Shown in pieces: positions 44,213-55,219 of a stretch of 64,000 nucleotides of DNA. Position numbers and translations under genes: made by a program. The notes below the pieces were generated by a model, which ran no database searches, was not told where the DNA came from, and saw nothing but the letters and a program-made list of their open reading frames with translations. Source of the stretch: Daphnia carinata (Eukaryota > Arthropoda > Branchiopoda > Diplostraca > Daphniidae); the NCBI RefSeq assembly GCF_022539665.2, contig NC_081335.1:5704001-5768000 (forward strand), in the 5' to 3' direction. Every line of letters begins with the position of its first letter. Position 1 is the stretch's first letter.

Positions 44213-44811
44213 GGGTGATAAGAAAATATGAGAGTGGTCTTATATCACCTGTATACATATGCACATACTACCTGGCATATATACAATTCACCTGTAAAAA
44301 AAAAAAATAAAAAAAAAAAAAAAAAATACTGATAATAGAATTGATAAGAGAATACATAACTGCTTTGATTTATATTTGCATTTATTTTGTTTTATACATT
44401 ATGTCTCATTTTTACTTCCGTTTTATTCGCAAATGTCTCATCTAATATGTTTCATGTGAATTGTTAAACTATAAAGATTCCGTTCTTTTTTTTTTTTTTT
44501 TCCAAAATATAAACTTTTAACAGCCATTAACATAACTAAGGTAGTTTAGAAATTTATTGTGTCCACATAAAAATAACAACACTAATACAATATGTAGTTT
44601 TGTAGATGAAAACGAAAATTTTCCTTATAGTTGCACAAAATCATCTCCCGTACACAATTCTTCTTTTCTCTGCACATCCAAGTCACTTTTCCATACTTCT
44701 TCTTATGTAGCCAACGCCCAGATTTTTCCTAACGCGTCTGTCGTTCTCCACTTCTTTTCACTTTTCCTTCCCGTCGAACACTAAACTTATTTCAACACTA
44801 CGCAGCAAGTG

Positions 44812-44935
44812 AAGAAATATATTTCTTTTGTTCACTTTTATCAACTCCTCTTCACCCTTCTTTTTACTTCTCTTTCTTCTTCTATACTGAAGCTGCCCCA
44901 ACACTTTGCACGGCGAACTAAGAAATATATTTCTT
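44812..44935 (+). repeat. Pair of perfect palindromes AAGAAATATATTTCTT
   Basis: The 16-bp palindrome occurs at 44812-44827 and 44920-44935, 108 bp apart, in pyrimidine-rich DNA just upstream of the env-like ORF. Possible protein-binding or RNA-hairpin sites. Confidence 0.75.
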
Positions 44936-44938
44936 TTC

Positions 44939-45003
44939 TTAGAGATTTATCAACTCGTTGGTTAGCCGTCGAGATTTATCACTAACGTTGGTTAGCCGCT
45001 TCG
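44939..45003 (+). repeat. Tandem direct repeat of about 29 bp
   Basis: GAGATTTATCAACTCGTTGG and then GAGATTTATCACTAACGTTG, each followed by TTAGCCG, form two units directly before the env-like frame, ending near a CATCTAG splice-acceptor-like site. Confidence 0.65.
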
Positions 45004-45603
45004 CATCTAGATCTACCTAAGTGCACAAAGTTGCAAGCCTTTGGAAAAACAGCCATGGTCATCTCTTGCAAGCCCTTAAATGTGACCTTCGAAACTGTTA
45101 TAACATCTTGCGGACCGCAACCAAAATTCAAAAATTATACAATTAACCTGGACGGTTGGGAACTCGTCAAATATTCGCCGTGTTATTGGACAAATGGCTT
45201 TGTGAACTTTAATGACATTCCTTATACGTTTCGCAATAACACTTGGAAGCCCGTAAATGCAAGTATCGTATTACCGGTACAAACTCTTGCGCATTCATTC
45301 CGGTACGACGATGTAAAGTTTTTCGACTACGAACATAAAAGTAACCCTGCGTACAGTGAAACTATTATGGATCACATGAGCATCATGGCTGATATTGCGG
45401 CAGCTATGAATGAACATTCGCCGAGTGAGTTTTCAACCAATAATCGTCCAAGTGTTACCAACGTTTTATTATCCGCATCCGGATTGACCGCTTATACCAG
45501 CTGGTGGGAAACCATCAAGAATTATTTCTTCATCGGCGTACTCTGCCTCCTGGGTCTTCTTTTTACGCATTTGCTATGGCTGTGGATTTTTCAGGCTCAT
45601 TAG
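44986..45603 (+). CDS. Short env-like, membrane-anchored ORF of the gypsy element
   Basis: The frame is open from 44986; the first ATG is near 45053. About 185-205 residues, with several N-glycosylation sequons (NVT, NYT, NNT, NAS), a few cysteines, and near the C-terminus a hydrophobic segment of about 20 residues (YFFIGVLCLLGLLFTHLLWL). That fits the membrane-proximal part of an errantivirus-type glycoprotein, which would sit in membranes. It is much shorter than the 400-550 residues usual for such env, and no signal peptide or fusion domain is seen. An adjacent frame is open for about 20 more codons after the stop. Probably a remnant or a reduced accessory glycoprotein. Confidence 0.6.
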   Translation, partial: RWLAASHLDLPKCTKLQAFGKTAMVISCKPLNVTFETVITSCGPQPKFKNYTINLDGWELVKYSPCYWTNGFVNFNDIPYTFRNNTWKPVNASIVLPVQTLAHSFRYDDVKFFDYEHKSNPAYSETIMDHMSIMADIAAAMNEHSPSEFSTNNRPSVTNVLLSASGLTAYTSWWETIKNYFFIGVLCLLGLLFTHLLWLWIFQAH

Positions 45604-45694
45604 CAAGTTGTGCTGTCGCCCAATTCAAGAACCGGAACCGGATTTTGCTTACCAAGTCTGATTACGGGACGTAATCTTGCACCGCCGGGAGTGA

Positions 45695-46435
45695 TGTAAC
45701 GAAGCCGTGGAGAATACAATTTTGAATTTTAGTGTTGTTTATTGTTGTTCTTATTAATATAACTATATGTTACGATCGTTGCCCTTCTTTGAATAACTAC
45801 GCCTTATGAATATCATACTTCGAGTGTTGATGCCCTTTCGTCGAAATCTATTTTTATATTATATTTGACATCCTGTTCATTGCTGATTGGATGACTCTAG
45901 ATGCGTAGGACATCGCGCCATGCATTTCCATGAATATGAAATGTGTGTGCGACATTCTGCATCCGGAGTCATCTGTCGGAAATGTTATGTTTCCCTCAAT
46001 CTTATAGAAGTATAAAAGGATGCCCTTTTTGTCCCCAAAAGTCAGTCCTCTTCGGTTCTTCAGTTGTTTTCGGTTCACCTCAGTGTTGTGCTGTTCAGTG
46101 CTACCAAGCTGTGAGTTTAATCAGTTTTTATCTAACAATTACTTGAAGTGCGTCTCATCGCTTCTTCGGCGACCGACAAGTTTACTTCTTGTTCTTTCTC
46201 TTACAACGTATATATATTGCGCCGCCGCTTTGACGGTAAGACAGAACTCGCATAACTCCATTCTTATATTTCCGTTTCTCATTTAAGACTATAACTGTGT
46301 ATTCCTTATTATCTTTTGGCCTATTAGAACGGAATACATACGGCATTGTGCTAACGCCTACCGAGTTCATTTTTTGTACAATTTGTCTTAAATAACGTAA
46401 AGACATTCTTCCAACCACTGAAAGAATGCTTTACA
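45695..46435 (+). repeat. Gypsy 3' LTR
   Basis: 741 bp matching the 5' LTR with about seven substitutions. The preceding GCCGGGAGTGA is a short purine-rich stretch that may serve as polypurine tract. Confidence 0.97.
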
Positions 46436-47919
46436 TAAGCAGAGTTAGAAGTAGCTCACTGAAATAGGAGCGCGCTCTGAGCTTTCCGCGCAGTGCTTCA
46501 AAGCATGCGGAAAATCGCTCTCGGTCGCAAAAAAAAAGAGCACGCTCTCGCTCATTTTTCGCTCGCACTGGAACACGTCCCAATGATATAGCTTCTTCGT
46601 TTTGGAACACGCCCAAGGCTTGAGAGATTGGCTTCATAACTTTAATGAACTCTTTAAGAAATTCTTGTTCAGCGGCTGACAGTTTTTTAAGTTTGAAATG
46701 TTCGAAAATAGTTTTGAAGTCCTTCATTGTATTTCGATGCGAAATAATGCATTTTGCACATCACGTTGTAGTACCTGTTCCACCGTGTTATGTTATGGAT
46801 AACGAATAACTCACCTTTTGTCTTTCTTATGAAGTCAGAACCTAGGGAACTCCGACTTTGTTTGTTCCAAACGGCAGACAGTTTTAAATCCAACTTTATT
46901 TAAATTTTGAGAATTGGCGATTCGTGATGTTTTTGACATCTGTAGTGACAATCAGATTTAAGGAATGATAAGTTCATCGGAAATGACGAGGAAAAACAAT
47001 TCTATTATCAACGTCGCAAATGTCACTGCCACTGTCAAACTCCATCTCATCTTGTGTTGCCTTTAGCTCACTTTGTTGCATCGGCATCGCAAGGCCACAT
47101 GACTTGACGCTTCCTACGTCTACTTTAATTTTGTTGCGATGATCCAAAATCAATCCAACGTCAACGTAAAAGACGTCTTCACTGTCATATTCATCGTCAA
47201 TTAAGTCATCTTCGTCACAGGAAGCTCCAGGTAAATCTTCTTTTTCCTTAGATGGAAACATCTTGAAGGCTTTTAAAAAGTTAGATCCGTTGTCTGTAAT
47301 TGTGCAGTGGACTTTAGCGGTAGTCCGGAATTCCGCATGGAGATCTGCCATTACCTTGGTAAGCACATCGTAAGTGTGCGCTCCATAAAGTCGCCGAACA
47401 ACAAGACAAGCACTTCGCCGGATAATGTCTTTTGCATCCTTTCCTTCCCCTAGCCAATGAGCCGTCATACCCAAAAAGCTCTTGCGATGAGCTGTCCAGC
47501 AGTCAGCTGTGGTGGAAACATAATCCACTTTTCAGGTTCTGAAACAAAGGTTTGATTTAGTTCTTGCATATTTTTGGGTTAAAATCTCCACCATCGACCG
47601 CCGACTTTTTATGACAAGTGGACCAATCAATCCTCCAATAAGCTTCTGGAATCCGTTTTTTTTTTCCCATTAATTTTAATGGCAAAAGATCTGCAATGAC
47701 GTGATTCTTTATAAAACATAAAAGAAAAATATATTGTCCTGTTTCGAATATATAATAAAATGTTTGTACAGTCACCAAGATCGCCTCGCCAATTTCTTCT
47801 TGGACTCTTATTTGTTTAAATTTCGAGAAACTCGAATGCAAGTGATCTTTAAGTTTGGCTTGTGTGAAGCTGGATTGTGAGTGCTTCACTGTGATGTCGG
47901 TAGCAAGTAGCGTTATCAC
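46431..47919 (-). pseudogene. hAT transposase (hAT-1), 5' and 3' truncated
   Basis: Minus-strand frames give STTADCWTAHRKSFLGMTAH and CTITDNGSNFLKAF, signature hAT blocks. They also give NKQSRSSLGSDFIRK and a C-terminal DFKTIFEHFKLKKLSAAEQE segment near 46.6 kb. An intron (47707-47775; GTGACT...AAAG) lies between EAIL and NHVIADLL, at the same place as in hAT-2. Stops and phase changes at 46.9 and 47.53 kb break the frame. Confidence 0.85.
46436..46439. repeat. Gypsy target-site duplication, right copy
   Basis: TAAG directly after the 3' LTR and directly before the left terminal inverted repeat (CAGAGTTAGAAG) of the hAT element. Confidence 0.9.
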
Positions 47920-47925
47920 TTACTG
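46440..47925 (-). mobile_element. hAT transposon, truncated (hAT-1)
   Basis: Starts at 46440 with CAGAGTTAGAAG, close to the hAT-2 terminus CAGAGTTGAAAC. Transposase frames follow on the minus strand, but the C-terminal dimerisation domain is missing: the coding stops being hAT-like after VFQNEEAISLG and runs straight into terminal GC-rich repeats. The right end is lost at about 47925, where a BEL fragment starts. No complete target duplication. Non-autonomous. Confidence 0.85.
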
Positions 47926-47949
47926 AGACTTTGGCGAACTGTAGGTTGA

Positions 47950-48560
47950 TAAAAATCAACTCAGTTCAAGTAAATTACACAAAAAGAAACACAGGAAAAG
48001 AGCTTTTATTACCATAAATACTAGTAGAATAATACAGATGAATTTAGTTGTGATGATCTGAATGACCTGAAGTAGACTGCTTATCTAACCTGAAAAACGG
48101 TCAGTTGATATACTAGCGCATTACGTATAGTTACAATACAACGTTTCTTAGTTAGAAGGCTAAACAGTAAATTCTTGGTATTTGGAGGGGTGAGCGCATG
48201 ACTCATAGTTATTTAGAATTGTGTTTTAGTTCGGCGCCCCCTCCTGGTAATATCTCGAATCTACAACCTCCCCCGGTTGATCAGGATGATCAAGAATTTT
48301 CGGTTGACAATTAAAATCCGGGCAATTTTGCAATGCTAGCGGATTTCTCTGTTGTCCAGTGGCTGGATCCTTGATGTCTGGGGCAATTTTCGGAGTGTTC
48401 TCTGTGGCAGCTGCATGAGATTCGTCTGAGAAGACTTCCAATGGAAATAGTTTTTGGATAGGGTGAATCGTTTGCCATGATTCTAATCTTAGCTCAACTG
48501 GGCGAACTACTTCGTCTGATCCGGGTAATAATCGTGTAACTATTCCATAAGGCCATAATT
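47950..48560 (-). pseudogene. BEL/Pao integrase C-terminal fragment
   Basis: The minus strand reads YGIVTRLLPGSDEVVRPVEL and IHPIQKLFPLEVF, the DUF5641-like end of a BEL/Pao integrase, finishing 71 codons later at 48226-48228. The pol 3' end and perhaps LTR remains extend to about 47950. It abuts the non-LTR element at about 48560, and no other part of this BEL copy is seen in this orientation. Confidence 0.75.
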
Positions 48561-48599
48561 GTCGCTCTCACAAATGGCCCTAAAATCCCCGTGGTAGGC

Positions 48600-50220
48600 A
48601 TCTCTTAATACCACTAATAATACGGCGATCGACATAATTTCTGCCTACTGTCCCTCTGTTGACTGCTCCAAAAAAGAAATTGTATTACTATTTGACCGCA
48701 AAACCAACGTTATACTTGATGGGATTTAACGGTCACCATCAGCTATAAAGCCATCTACCCAATTAGCAAAAGGTGGAAACCCATTAACAGTACCCTAATA
48801 GGAACCCCTGACATCGCGCTGATTACTGGTTAAAAAGAACTGATTCCACAACTAGGAGGGTAGTTCAAGATGAGCGATAGGCGGACTGGAATACCCGCAT
48901 CAACAAATTCTTCCAAAATAAGCAATACTCTAAAAAGATAAACCCGGTCGAAACGTACAAGTTATTTTATGACGCTCAAAATGGATGCTAGCCATACATT
49001 TTTCAAATTGAGCACTTCAACCTACCGCATCATGCCAGAACCAAATATGCCATGGTGGAACAAGGACTGCAAAAAAAAATGTTCGGATGACCAAGAAAGC
49101 ACTATTCGACTGGTGCTCTGACCATTTCTCAGAAAGCAAGTAATCAAGCAGGAAGATCGCCTGAAAAAAAAAGCCGAGGCGTAAAAATGAAAATCCCTAT
49201 TCAATGCCAAAAAACAATTACGGGAAAAATCCATCCCTAGCCTCAGCTCACACAAAGATCAACAGGCATTTTGGGCTTTTCGCGAAAGCTATAAGTGGCC
49301 ATACTCCATACGCAAACGGGCAATCACTCCGCATGAAAGACGGGACATTAATAACGTAACCCGAAAAAAAAACAAATATAAAAAAACATTCCTAGACAAC
49401 TCCAACACACACCGTGCAGTACAACCTAACATAATAGAGTATATAAGGGAAGCCGCTGCATCGTCAGACAACGGCGAACTCAGCTCCCCCATTACTGCAG
49501 GTGAAATAACGCTAGCCCTTGAAAGTGGCAAAAGCAACTTCATGGGCCTAGACCTCACACACAATAAAATGCAACCAGACCTAACATATGACGACCGTGA
49601 GGTGCTTCGCCACCCATTAAACACTCTCCTTGCAAATGGCTCAGCCCCAAACGACTGGAAAGAAGCCTTAATAATCCCGATCCTTAAACCTAACAAAACA
49701 GCAGAAGATCCAGTGTCTTTTTTCCCCATATCTTTCCAATCGTGTCCTGGAACAATCATGGACAACTGTTATCACAAGCTGGTTTCTATCACAGTAGAAG
49801 CACCTAAGATCTTATCCTAGCTCTCAATACTATACCAAAATCGGCTTCCACGGGGGCTTCTCTACGTACGCGGTGTTTCCTGACATTGTCAAGGCTTTTG
49901 GCTACACCCAATGCGATAACGCTGAATTCAAAATCTCTAAACTACAAATAAAAGGACACATTCTTAGTTGGATTCAATCATTTCTCACAGATAGGGGCGT
50001 ACGAATGAAAGTGGGGAACCACTTCTCAGATACAGCCACTAAGATCACACATCATCCCACAGCCATCAAGATCACACATCTTCCCACAGCCTCCGCTCTT
50101 CTTCATTCACGGCAGGAGAATCCTATCAGCCGACAGCGCAATTTTTTAGGGATCACGTTCGACCGAAAATGCAACTCGCTAGCCCATATGAATGTAGTAA
50201 TCTCGAGCTGCAAGACTTGC
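48600..50220 (+). pseudogene. Non-LTR ORF2: endonuclease and reverse transcriptase
   Basis: Frames show AIDIISAYCPSVDC (endonuclease strand), then PDIALIT-like and PWWNKDC. RT blocks follow: GLDLTHNKMQPDL, NDWKEALIIPILKPNKTAED, KLQIKGHILSWIQSFLTDRG and FLGITFDRKCNSLAHM. The FADD catalytic region is missing; a segment of perhaps 50 residues between the fifth RT block and FLGITFDRK seems deleted. In-frame stops at several points make it dead. The frame is lost at about 50235, where BEL sequence begins. Confidence 0.8.
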
Positions 50221-50275
50221 AAGATTTTTGGCACTAAAGACTTGCAGTTTCGTCCTTAAGCGCCTTGAAAAGGGC

Positions 50276-50283
50276 GCGCCCAT
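50276..50283. repeat. hAT-2 target-site duplication, left copy
   Basis: GCGCCCAT, repeated exactly at 53673-53680. Eight base pairs is the standard hAT duplication. Confidence 0.95.
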
Positions 50284-53200
50284 CAGAGTTGAAACTAACT
50301 CACCGAAACGTGAGCTTAGCTCAAGCTCTCCGCTCATGGCTTCAAAGTGCGCGGAGCTCAAGCCCGTAAAAAAAAGTTGAGCTTCGCTCAAGCTCACGTT
50401 CGCTCAAGCTCATTTTTAAGCAATTATTTTAAAAATTAAACTAGTAAGTAATAACAGTGTATTTTCCCACTAAATCACTCACAAGTCATTTTTGGTGAGT
50501 CTCCGATGGCAAACTTTTCCAATTTCTAGAAAGACACGCCGTTTTGCTTCATGAATACTAGTTTGTCGAAATTGGAATCCGACAAATTAGTTCGCTTCGG
50601 TACAAAGACGAGCCCTGCAGTACTAAAGAGGCGCTCGCAAGCAGCGGAGGATGGTAATGCGCTGCTGAGTTCCCTATTTCATACAAAATAAAATTGATTA
50701 ATATTACCAAAAAGGCAAGGGGCAAATAGTTAATAGTACACTTCGAAGTTAGAGCTTATTCAGTAAATACTTACACATAAATTTTTTTAATGGTTGAAAA
50801 ACGATCTAAGTCCTTAAGAGAAGATTTAACGGACCCACATCTATCATTTAAAAAACGATCTGCATCGTTAACTTCCGTAGATGCTCTTTTCTTTAGTGCA
50901 CCCAGAAAAGTTTTACTACTTGATCCTTCTTACTCGGCGAACGATCAGCTCCACGGTCATTCCTGTAAGAAAAAACAGTTATTTAAAGATGCTAGAAAAG
51001 AAATGAAAAATACTTTAAATCTTACTGTTCTACTATGGCAGCAGCTCGTCTGTTAACTTCGTTCTTGAGAAGAGCTTGACGAATTAGCTTGGTTTTTTCG
51101 TCTCGGACCCAAGAAAGTTTGAAATTAGGGTCAGATAGAGATGCCAATCTTATATGGTTGTTAGAGAAAAGATTGCACTAATGTTTGTCAATAAGCAGGC
51201 AATAAGAGGAATGCAATGGCAGATGCTTCTGTCTTCTTCCATGACAGTCAGTATTCCCGTCAATAACGTAATAACTGGCAGCACGCATCCAATCGACATA
51301 TCTGCCTCGTTTTGAAAAATATCTAGGGCTTGTGCAAATGGTTTCATCACCCGAACAAATTCTTTTGAGAACTGTTTGTCAACAGCATTCAATTTAGGGA
51401 TTTTTAAATGGTCGAACGTATCTTTCAACGCATTATCTTTTTCGCCGATAAAATGTTCTACTTTGACCAACCCATCATAGTAGCTATTCCATCTGGGACA
51501 TCTGATCACAAAAAGCTCGCCCAACTTAGACTTGATAATATCTGATGCCAAGGAGCTACGCTGCTGCTTGTTCCAAATACTTTTCAATTTGAAATACAGA
51601 GATTTTTTAAGTTTTACGAACTGACGGTTAGAAATTTTCCCGACATCTGTGCTGGCGATGAGGTTCAGTGTGTGGCAGGTGCATCGCATATGCGGTGGAA
51701 GATGAATGTGTTCCTCGTCGTCGCAGATTTATTGGTCTGATGCAATATCCAATACATTAGCGTGATCTCTGCCTTCTTCTGCTTCATTGGAAACTGTTGA
51801 GTTTCCTCTTTCAGAGTTAAATAATTCAAGAAATTTCTCCGCCACACGACGGTCTAAGATTTCTCCGATTTCGATGTACACAACATCCTCCTCATCTTCC
51901 TCATCGAATAGGTCTTCATCGTAAGCTTCCCTTTCAGATTCTTTTTTTGCTTCTTCAAACATCCCAAACGCCTTAAGAAAATTAGAACCGTTGTCCGTAA
52001 TGGTTAAATTTACTTTTTTGGAAATGTTGAACTCGGCGTGCATGTCGGAAATCGCTTTCGCTAGAACATCGTAGGTATGCGATCCGAATATTCGACGGAC
52101 TTCGAGGCAAGCGCTTTGTCGAGTAATGCCCTCCTCTTCAAGCCAGTGAACTGTCATTCTTAGAAAACTTCGGCGATGGGACGTCCAACAGTCAGCTGTT
52201 GTTGATACATAACTGGCTTTCGATGGTTCATAACACAAAATCTTCTTGATTTGTTCATACTGCTTCTTCAGTAGTTGAACCATAAAGGGGCGACTTCTGT
52301 TTACCAGCGGGCCAATCAAGCCTCCCTTAAGCTGTTTAAATCCCTCCTTGTCAACTTCGCTAAAAGGAAGCAAATCGGCGACGATGTGATTCTAAACCAA
52401 TGTTTAAATTTACCAAAAAATTATTAAGTATAACTGCAAGACTGAAGATTCACCAAAATTGCATTATCTAATTCATCCTGAGTTCTTATGTGTGGGAATT
52501 TTGATGTGACATCCGTTAAATGTGCAACTATACTAGGTTGCTTTAAGTTTGACTTCCCTTTGTCACTATTTTTGCGGTCTTTTTCTTTTTCGGCCCAAAG
52601 AGAATTGAATTCTTGAAGAACATTAGGGTGCTTTAGCTGTAACAAAAATAAACGAATAAAACAATTTAATGCTCAAATGAAAAATCATTCAGAAGCAAAC
52701 GATTAAATGAAATGGAGTAATAGAAAAGCTAATTTACCTTCATGTGTCCTCTACATTGTACACAGAGTTAGTCGTAATGCTAAGTAATTCAATTTTCCCT
52801 TTGTTGTTGTAGAGAGTTTTGAACTGGTGGCGCTTCAAACATTTAACCAGAAACCCTTTCCCATTTTGTCTTACCCCGATGAACTGGAAGAATTTAGTTG
52901 TAAGCTCAATAACACCTTTACTCATCCATGAATTTTCCGTAGAAGTATTAGCCAGTACTGCATCATTATTATCACTGCACTCGCTGCTGAATGAAAGAGA
53001 ATGTGCAGAATTACCAAATCCCTCTAATCAGGCTTAGTAATAAGTAACGAGTAACAATAGAAACTAACTACTGACAATAGTCAACGTAGGCATAATGGCC
53101 CATCAATTAATTTTCTTTACCTTTCAATGGCAGAATCAGGATTGCTATCTAAATCAACAGTTTCAAAATCAACTTGATTTAGTTGATCACTCGCAACTCG

Positions 53201-53672
53201 ATGCTTTTTTGTTTGAAGAGTTGAGGTTCCTGAAGCTGAAGCAGTTGTCTTTTTTTCGATAACATTTCAGGTTTTCTAGTCTTAATATTGTTAATAAGAA
53301 CTTATTAAGTTTTAATTCAGTAAAAAAAGACAATTAAGAAATATACTTACAAGTCTACGTTCCAGTTACACTGCACTAATTGTTAAAGAAGTTAGCTCCT
53401 AGGTGTCAACCGTCAAGCTCAAGCCAGCCTGCGTTTCAGTTTAAACTTCAAGACTGAACCTTGTTTGATGTATAATGATATAAATGTATAATTTTTTGTA
53501 AAAATTTAATTTTGGTTCACAGATGGCGTTCTGTGAGCTTCGCGCTCATGAACCAAAAGCTCACGCTCAAGCTCGCATTTTTAAAAAAAAACGCGCTCAA
53601 GCTCAAGGCTCACTAAATGAGTGCGCGCGCTCACGAAAAGCTCAAGCTCACGTGAAGCTCGTTTCAACTCTG
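50284..53672 (-). mobile_element. hAT transposon, near complete (hAT-2)
   Basis: 3,389 bp with 12-bp terminal inverted repeats CAGAGTTGAAAC, imperfect GAGCTTGAGC-rich subterminal repeats at both ends, and a perfect 8-bp duplication GCGCCCAT. The minus strand codes for a multi-exon hAT transposase. It is inserted into the BEL/Pao RT just before the YVDT box. Confidence 0.97.
50530..53270 (-). pseudogene. hAT transposase gene with introns (hAT-2)
   Basis: Minus-strand exons: an N-terminal piece (about 53.1-53.27 kb, VDLDSNPDSAIER before a GTAAAG donor) and a BED-like zinc-finger piece (52.74-52.93 kb). The exon to 52454 ends DNAIL, then comes the catalytic exon from 52391 down to about 51040, and a C-terminal dimerisation exon from 50673 (ALPSSAACERLFSTAGLVF). 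The catalytic exon has STTADCWTSHRRSFLRMTVH, LTITDNGSNFLKAFG and HLPPHMRCTCHTLNLIA. It is interrupted by a single TAA at 51729-51731. Introns 52392-52453 and 50674-50774 are GT-AG. One point mutation from an open catalytic exon, so recently active. Confidence 0.9.
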
Positions 53673-53680
53673 GCGCCCAT
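53673..53680. repeat. hAT-2 target-site duplication, right copy
   Basis: GCGCCCAT, identical to 50276-50283. Confidence 0.95.
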
Positions 53681-55219
53681 CTACTTGCAAGAAGTAGCGA
53701 ACCGTATTCGCGCCGAGTTTTATGTAGATACTTTGTTACCAAAGTGGAAGAAGGAGCGTCCGTTGGCCCGAAACTGGCCAAGTTGCTTTGTTTCGGTGGT
53801 TTCAACCTCGTTCAAATTGGTCAGCTATTCGCGCCTATTGTTAGATCGACTACCCTTCGCATCTAGCCTTACTTCGCATCTGCCTACTGAGCGGGCGCTT
53901 GGTTACTTTTTGAGCAGCAAACAAGATGAGTTCATCTTTCTTTTGAGCAGACAGAGAGGCCCAACCAAAACGTTTTATTTAGGCTTCAATTTCGAGCATT
54001 TATGACCCGCCGGCTATACTAGCTCCAGTGGTTTGGGTGGGGGGGGGAGAGAAAATAATCCTCAAAGACATCTGGCGGCTCAAAGTTGGCTGGGACGAGA
54101 TATTACAGCCTGATATTCTGAATCGCTGGGGATGTTTCATGGAATAGCTGCCTAAGCTGGAGCTATTGAACATACCGCGAAGCCTCATAACGCTTCCGCA
54201 ATCTGCATACCAATCGTTCTAGCTTTTTCGGACGCATCGAAAGACGGATTTGGCTTTGTCGTCTATCTTCGATCCGAAATTCCTGACAAGATTGATGTTT
54301 CGTTTATGACGGCGAAGGTTAGAGTTGCTCCCATCTATTAACTATCTATCCCGAAAATGGAGCTTCAAGGTGCCTTGTTGGCTGTCCGGTTGACGAATGA
54401 TTTGTTGCGGGAGATGACTCTACCCATATCTGCTGTCTTTCTCTGGGTTGATGCAATGACCATGTCTCGAGGGATCTACGCCAGCCACCGCCGCAACAAC
54501 GTCTTTATCGCCAACAAAGCCATCGAAATTTTGGATTCGACGACCCCTCATTAGTGGCAACACGTACCGGGCATAATAAAGCCTACGGATGAATGTAGAC
54601 GTGGACTTTGTATGTTCGTACTCGATCCAAATTATCGTTGGTACCGCGGACCGGAGCTTCTACTCTCTTACCCGAACATTGGCCAGCCCAGGTATCAGCT
54701 AACTGATATAAGCGAAAAGAAGGACAAATCTATCGCATACCTAGCAGAAATCGTTTCTAGGAGACCCACTAGACGATTTTGTTACCCAACCGACAACCTG
54801 CATCGTCTCATACGCATCGTTGCCTGGATTGAAAGATACACTTTAGACACACACAAGAAGCGTTCGTCGGCTACAAGTGCCGGCGATGGGAAAGAGCTGG
54901 CTATCTGGAAGACTCATTATTAGAATTGAGAAGCAGCCCAACCACCCCATGCACCTAGCCTACCACAACTTGACAATAAATCCCATTGCTTGGAAAGAGC
55001 ACATCACACCAGAGCTCAAATAGCAACAACACACAGCATCACGGATAATATCAACTCAAGCCATTGGAAGAGATACGAGTCACCCTGGATTATGTACAAG
55101 TTAAGAAGTCAATCCTATCAAATCTGTCCTTGATACAAAGCAAAAACATTGTAACAAGAGTACGGAAACCAAAATCAAGCTGGAAGCCACAGATGGGTCA
55201 TTTAACAAAGAAAAAAATA

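Larger units (their letters stand above)
34451..46435 (+). mobile_element. Ty3/gypsy LTR retrotransposon, 12 kb, with accessory ORFs
   Basis: An 11,985-bp plus-strand element with 741-bp LTRs, target duplication TAAG, and a primer-binding site matching the tRNA-Leu 3' end. Its order is gag, protease, RT, RNase H, integrase: the gypsy order. It also has an internal overlapping ORF in gag, two paralogous CxxC ORFs and a short env-like ORF downstream of pol. About seven single-base differences between LTRs by eye (around 99% identity) make it a recent insertion. Gag has one frameshift, and pol has one frameshift and three stops, so this copy is not autonomous. Confidence 0.97.
50238..54924 (+). 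pseudogene. BEL/Pao pol fragment (RT to RNase H), inserted in the non-LTR element
   Basis: Ignoring the hAT insert (50284-53680), the plus strand reads FVLKRLEKGAPIYLQEVANR, then IRAEFYVDTLLPKW (YVDD has become YVDT), SIYDPPAILAPVVW (YDPLG box) and PKMELQGALLAVRLTNDLLR. It continues with VFLWVDAMTMSRGIY and WYRGPELLLSYP: the RT C-terminus and RNase H of a Pao element. The reading frame runs across the hAT site once the duplicate 8 bp is allowed for. The fragment begins and ends inside non-LTR sequence. Confidence 0.85.

Noticed and set aside
47925-48220. Right terminus and ATTATAAG duplication for hAT-1
   Set aside because: No CTCTG end or matching 8-mer found; the element is truncated there.
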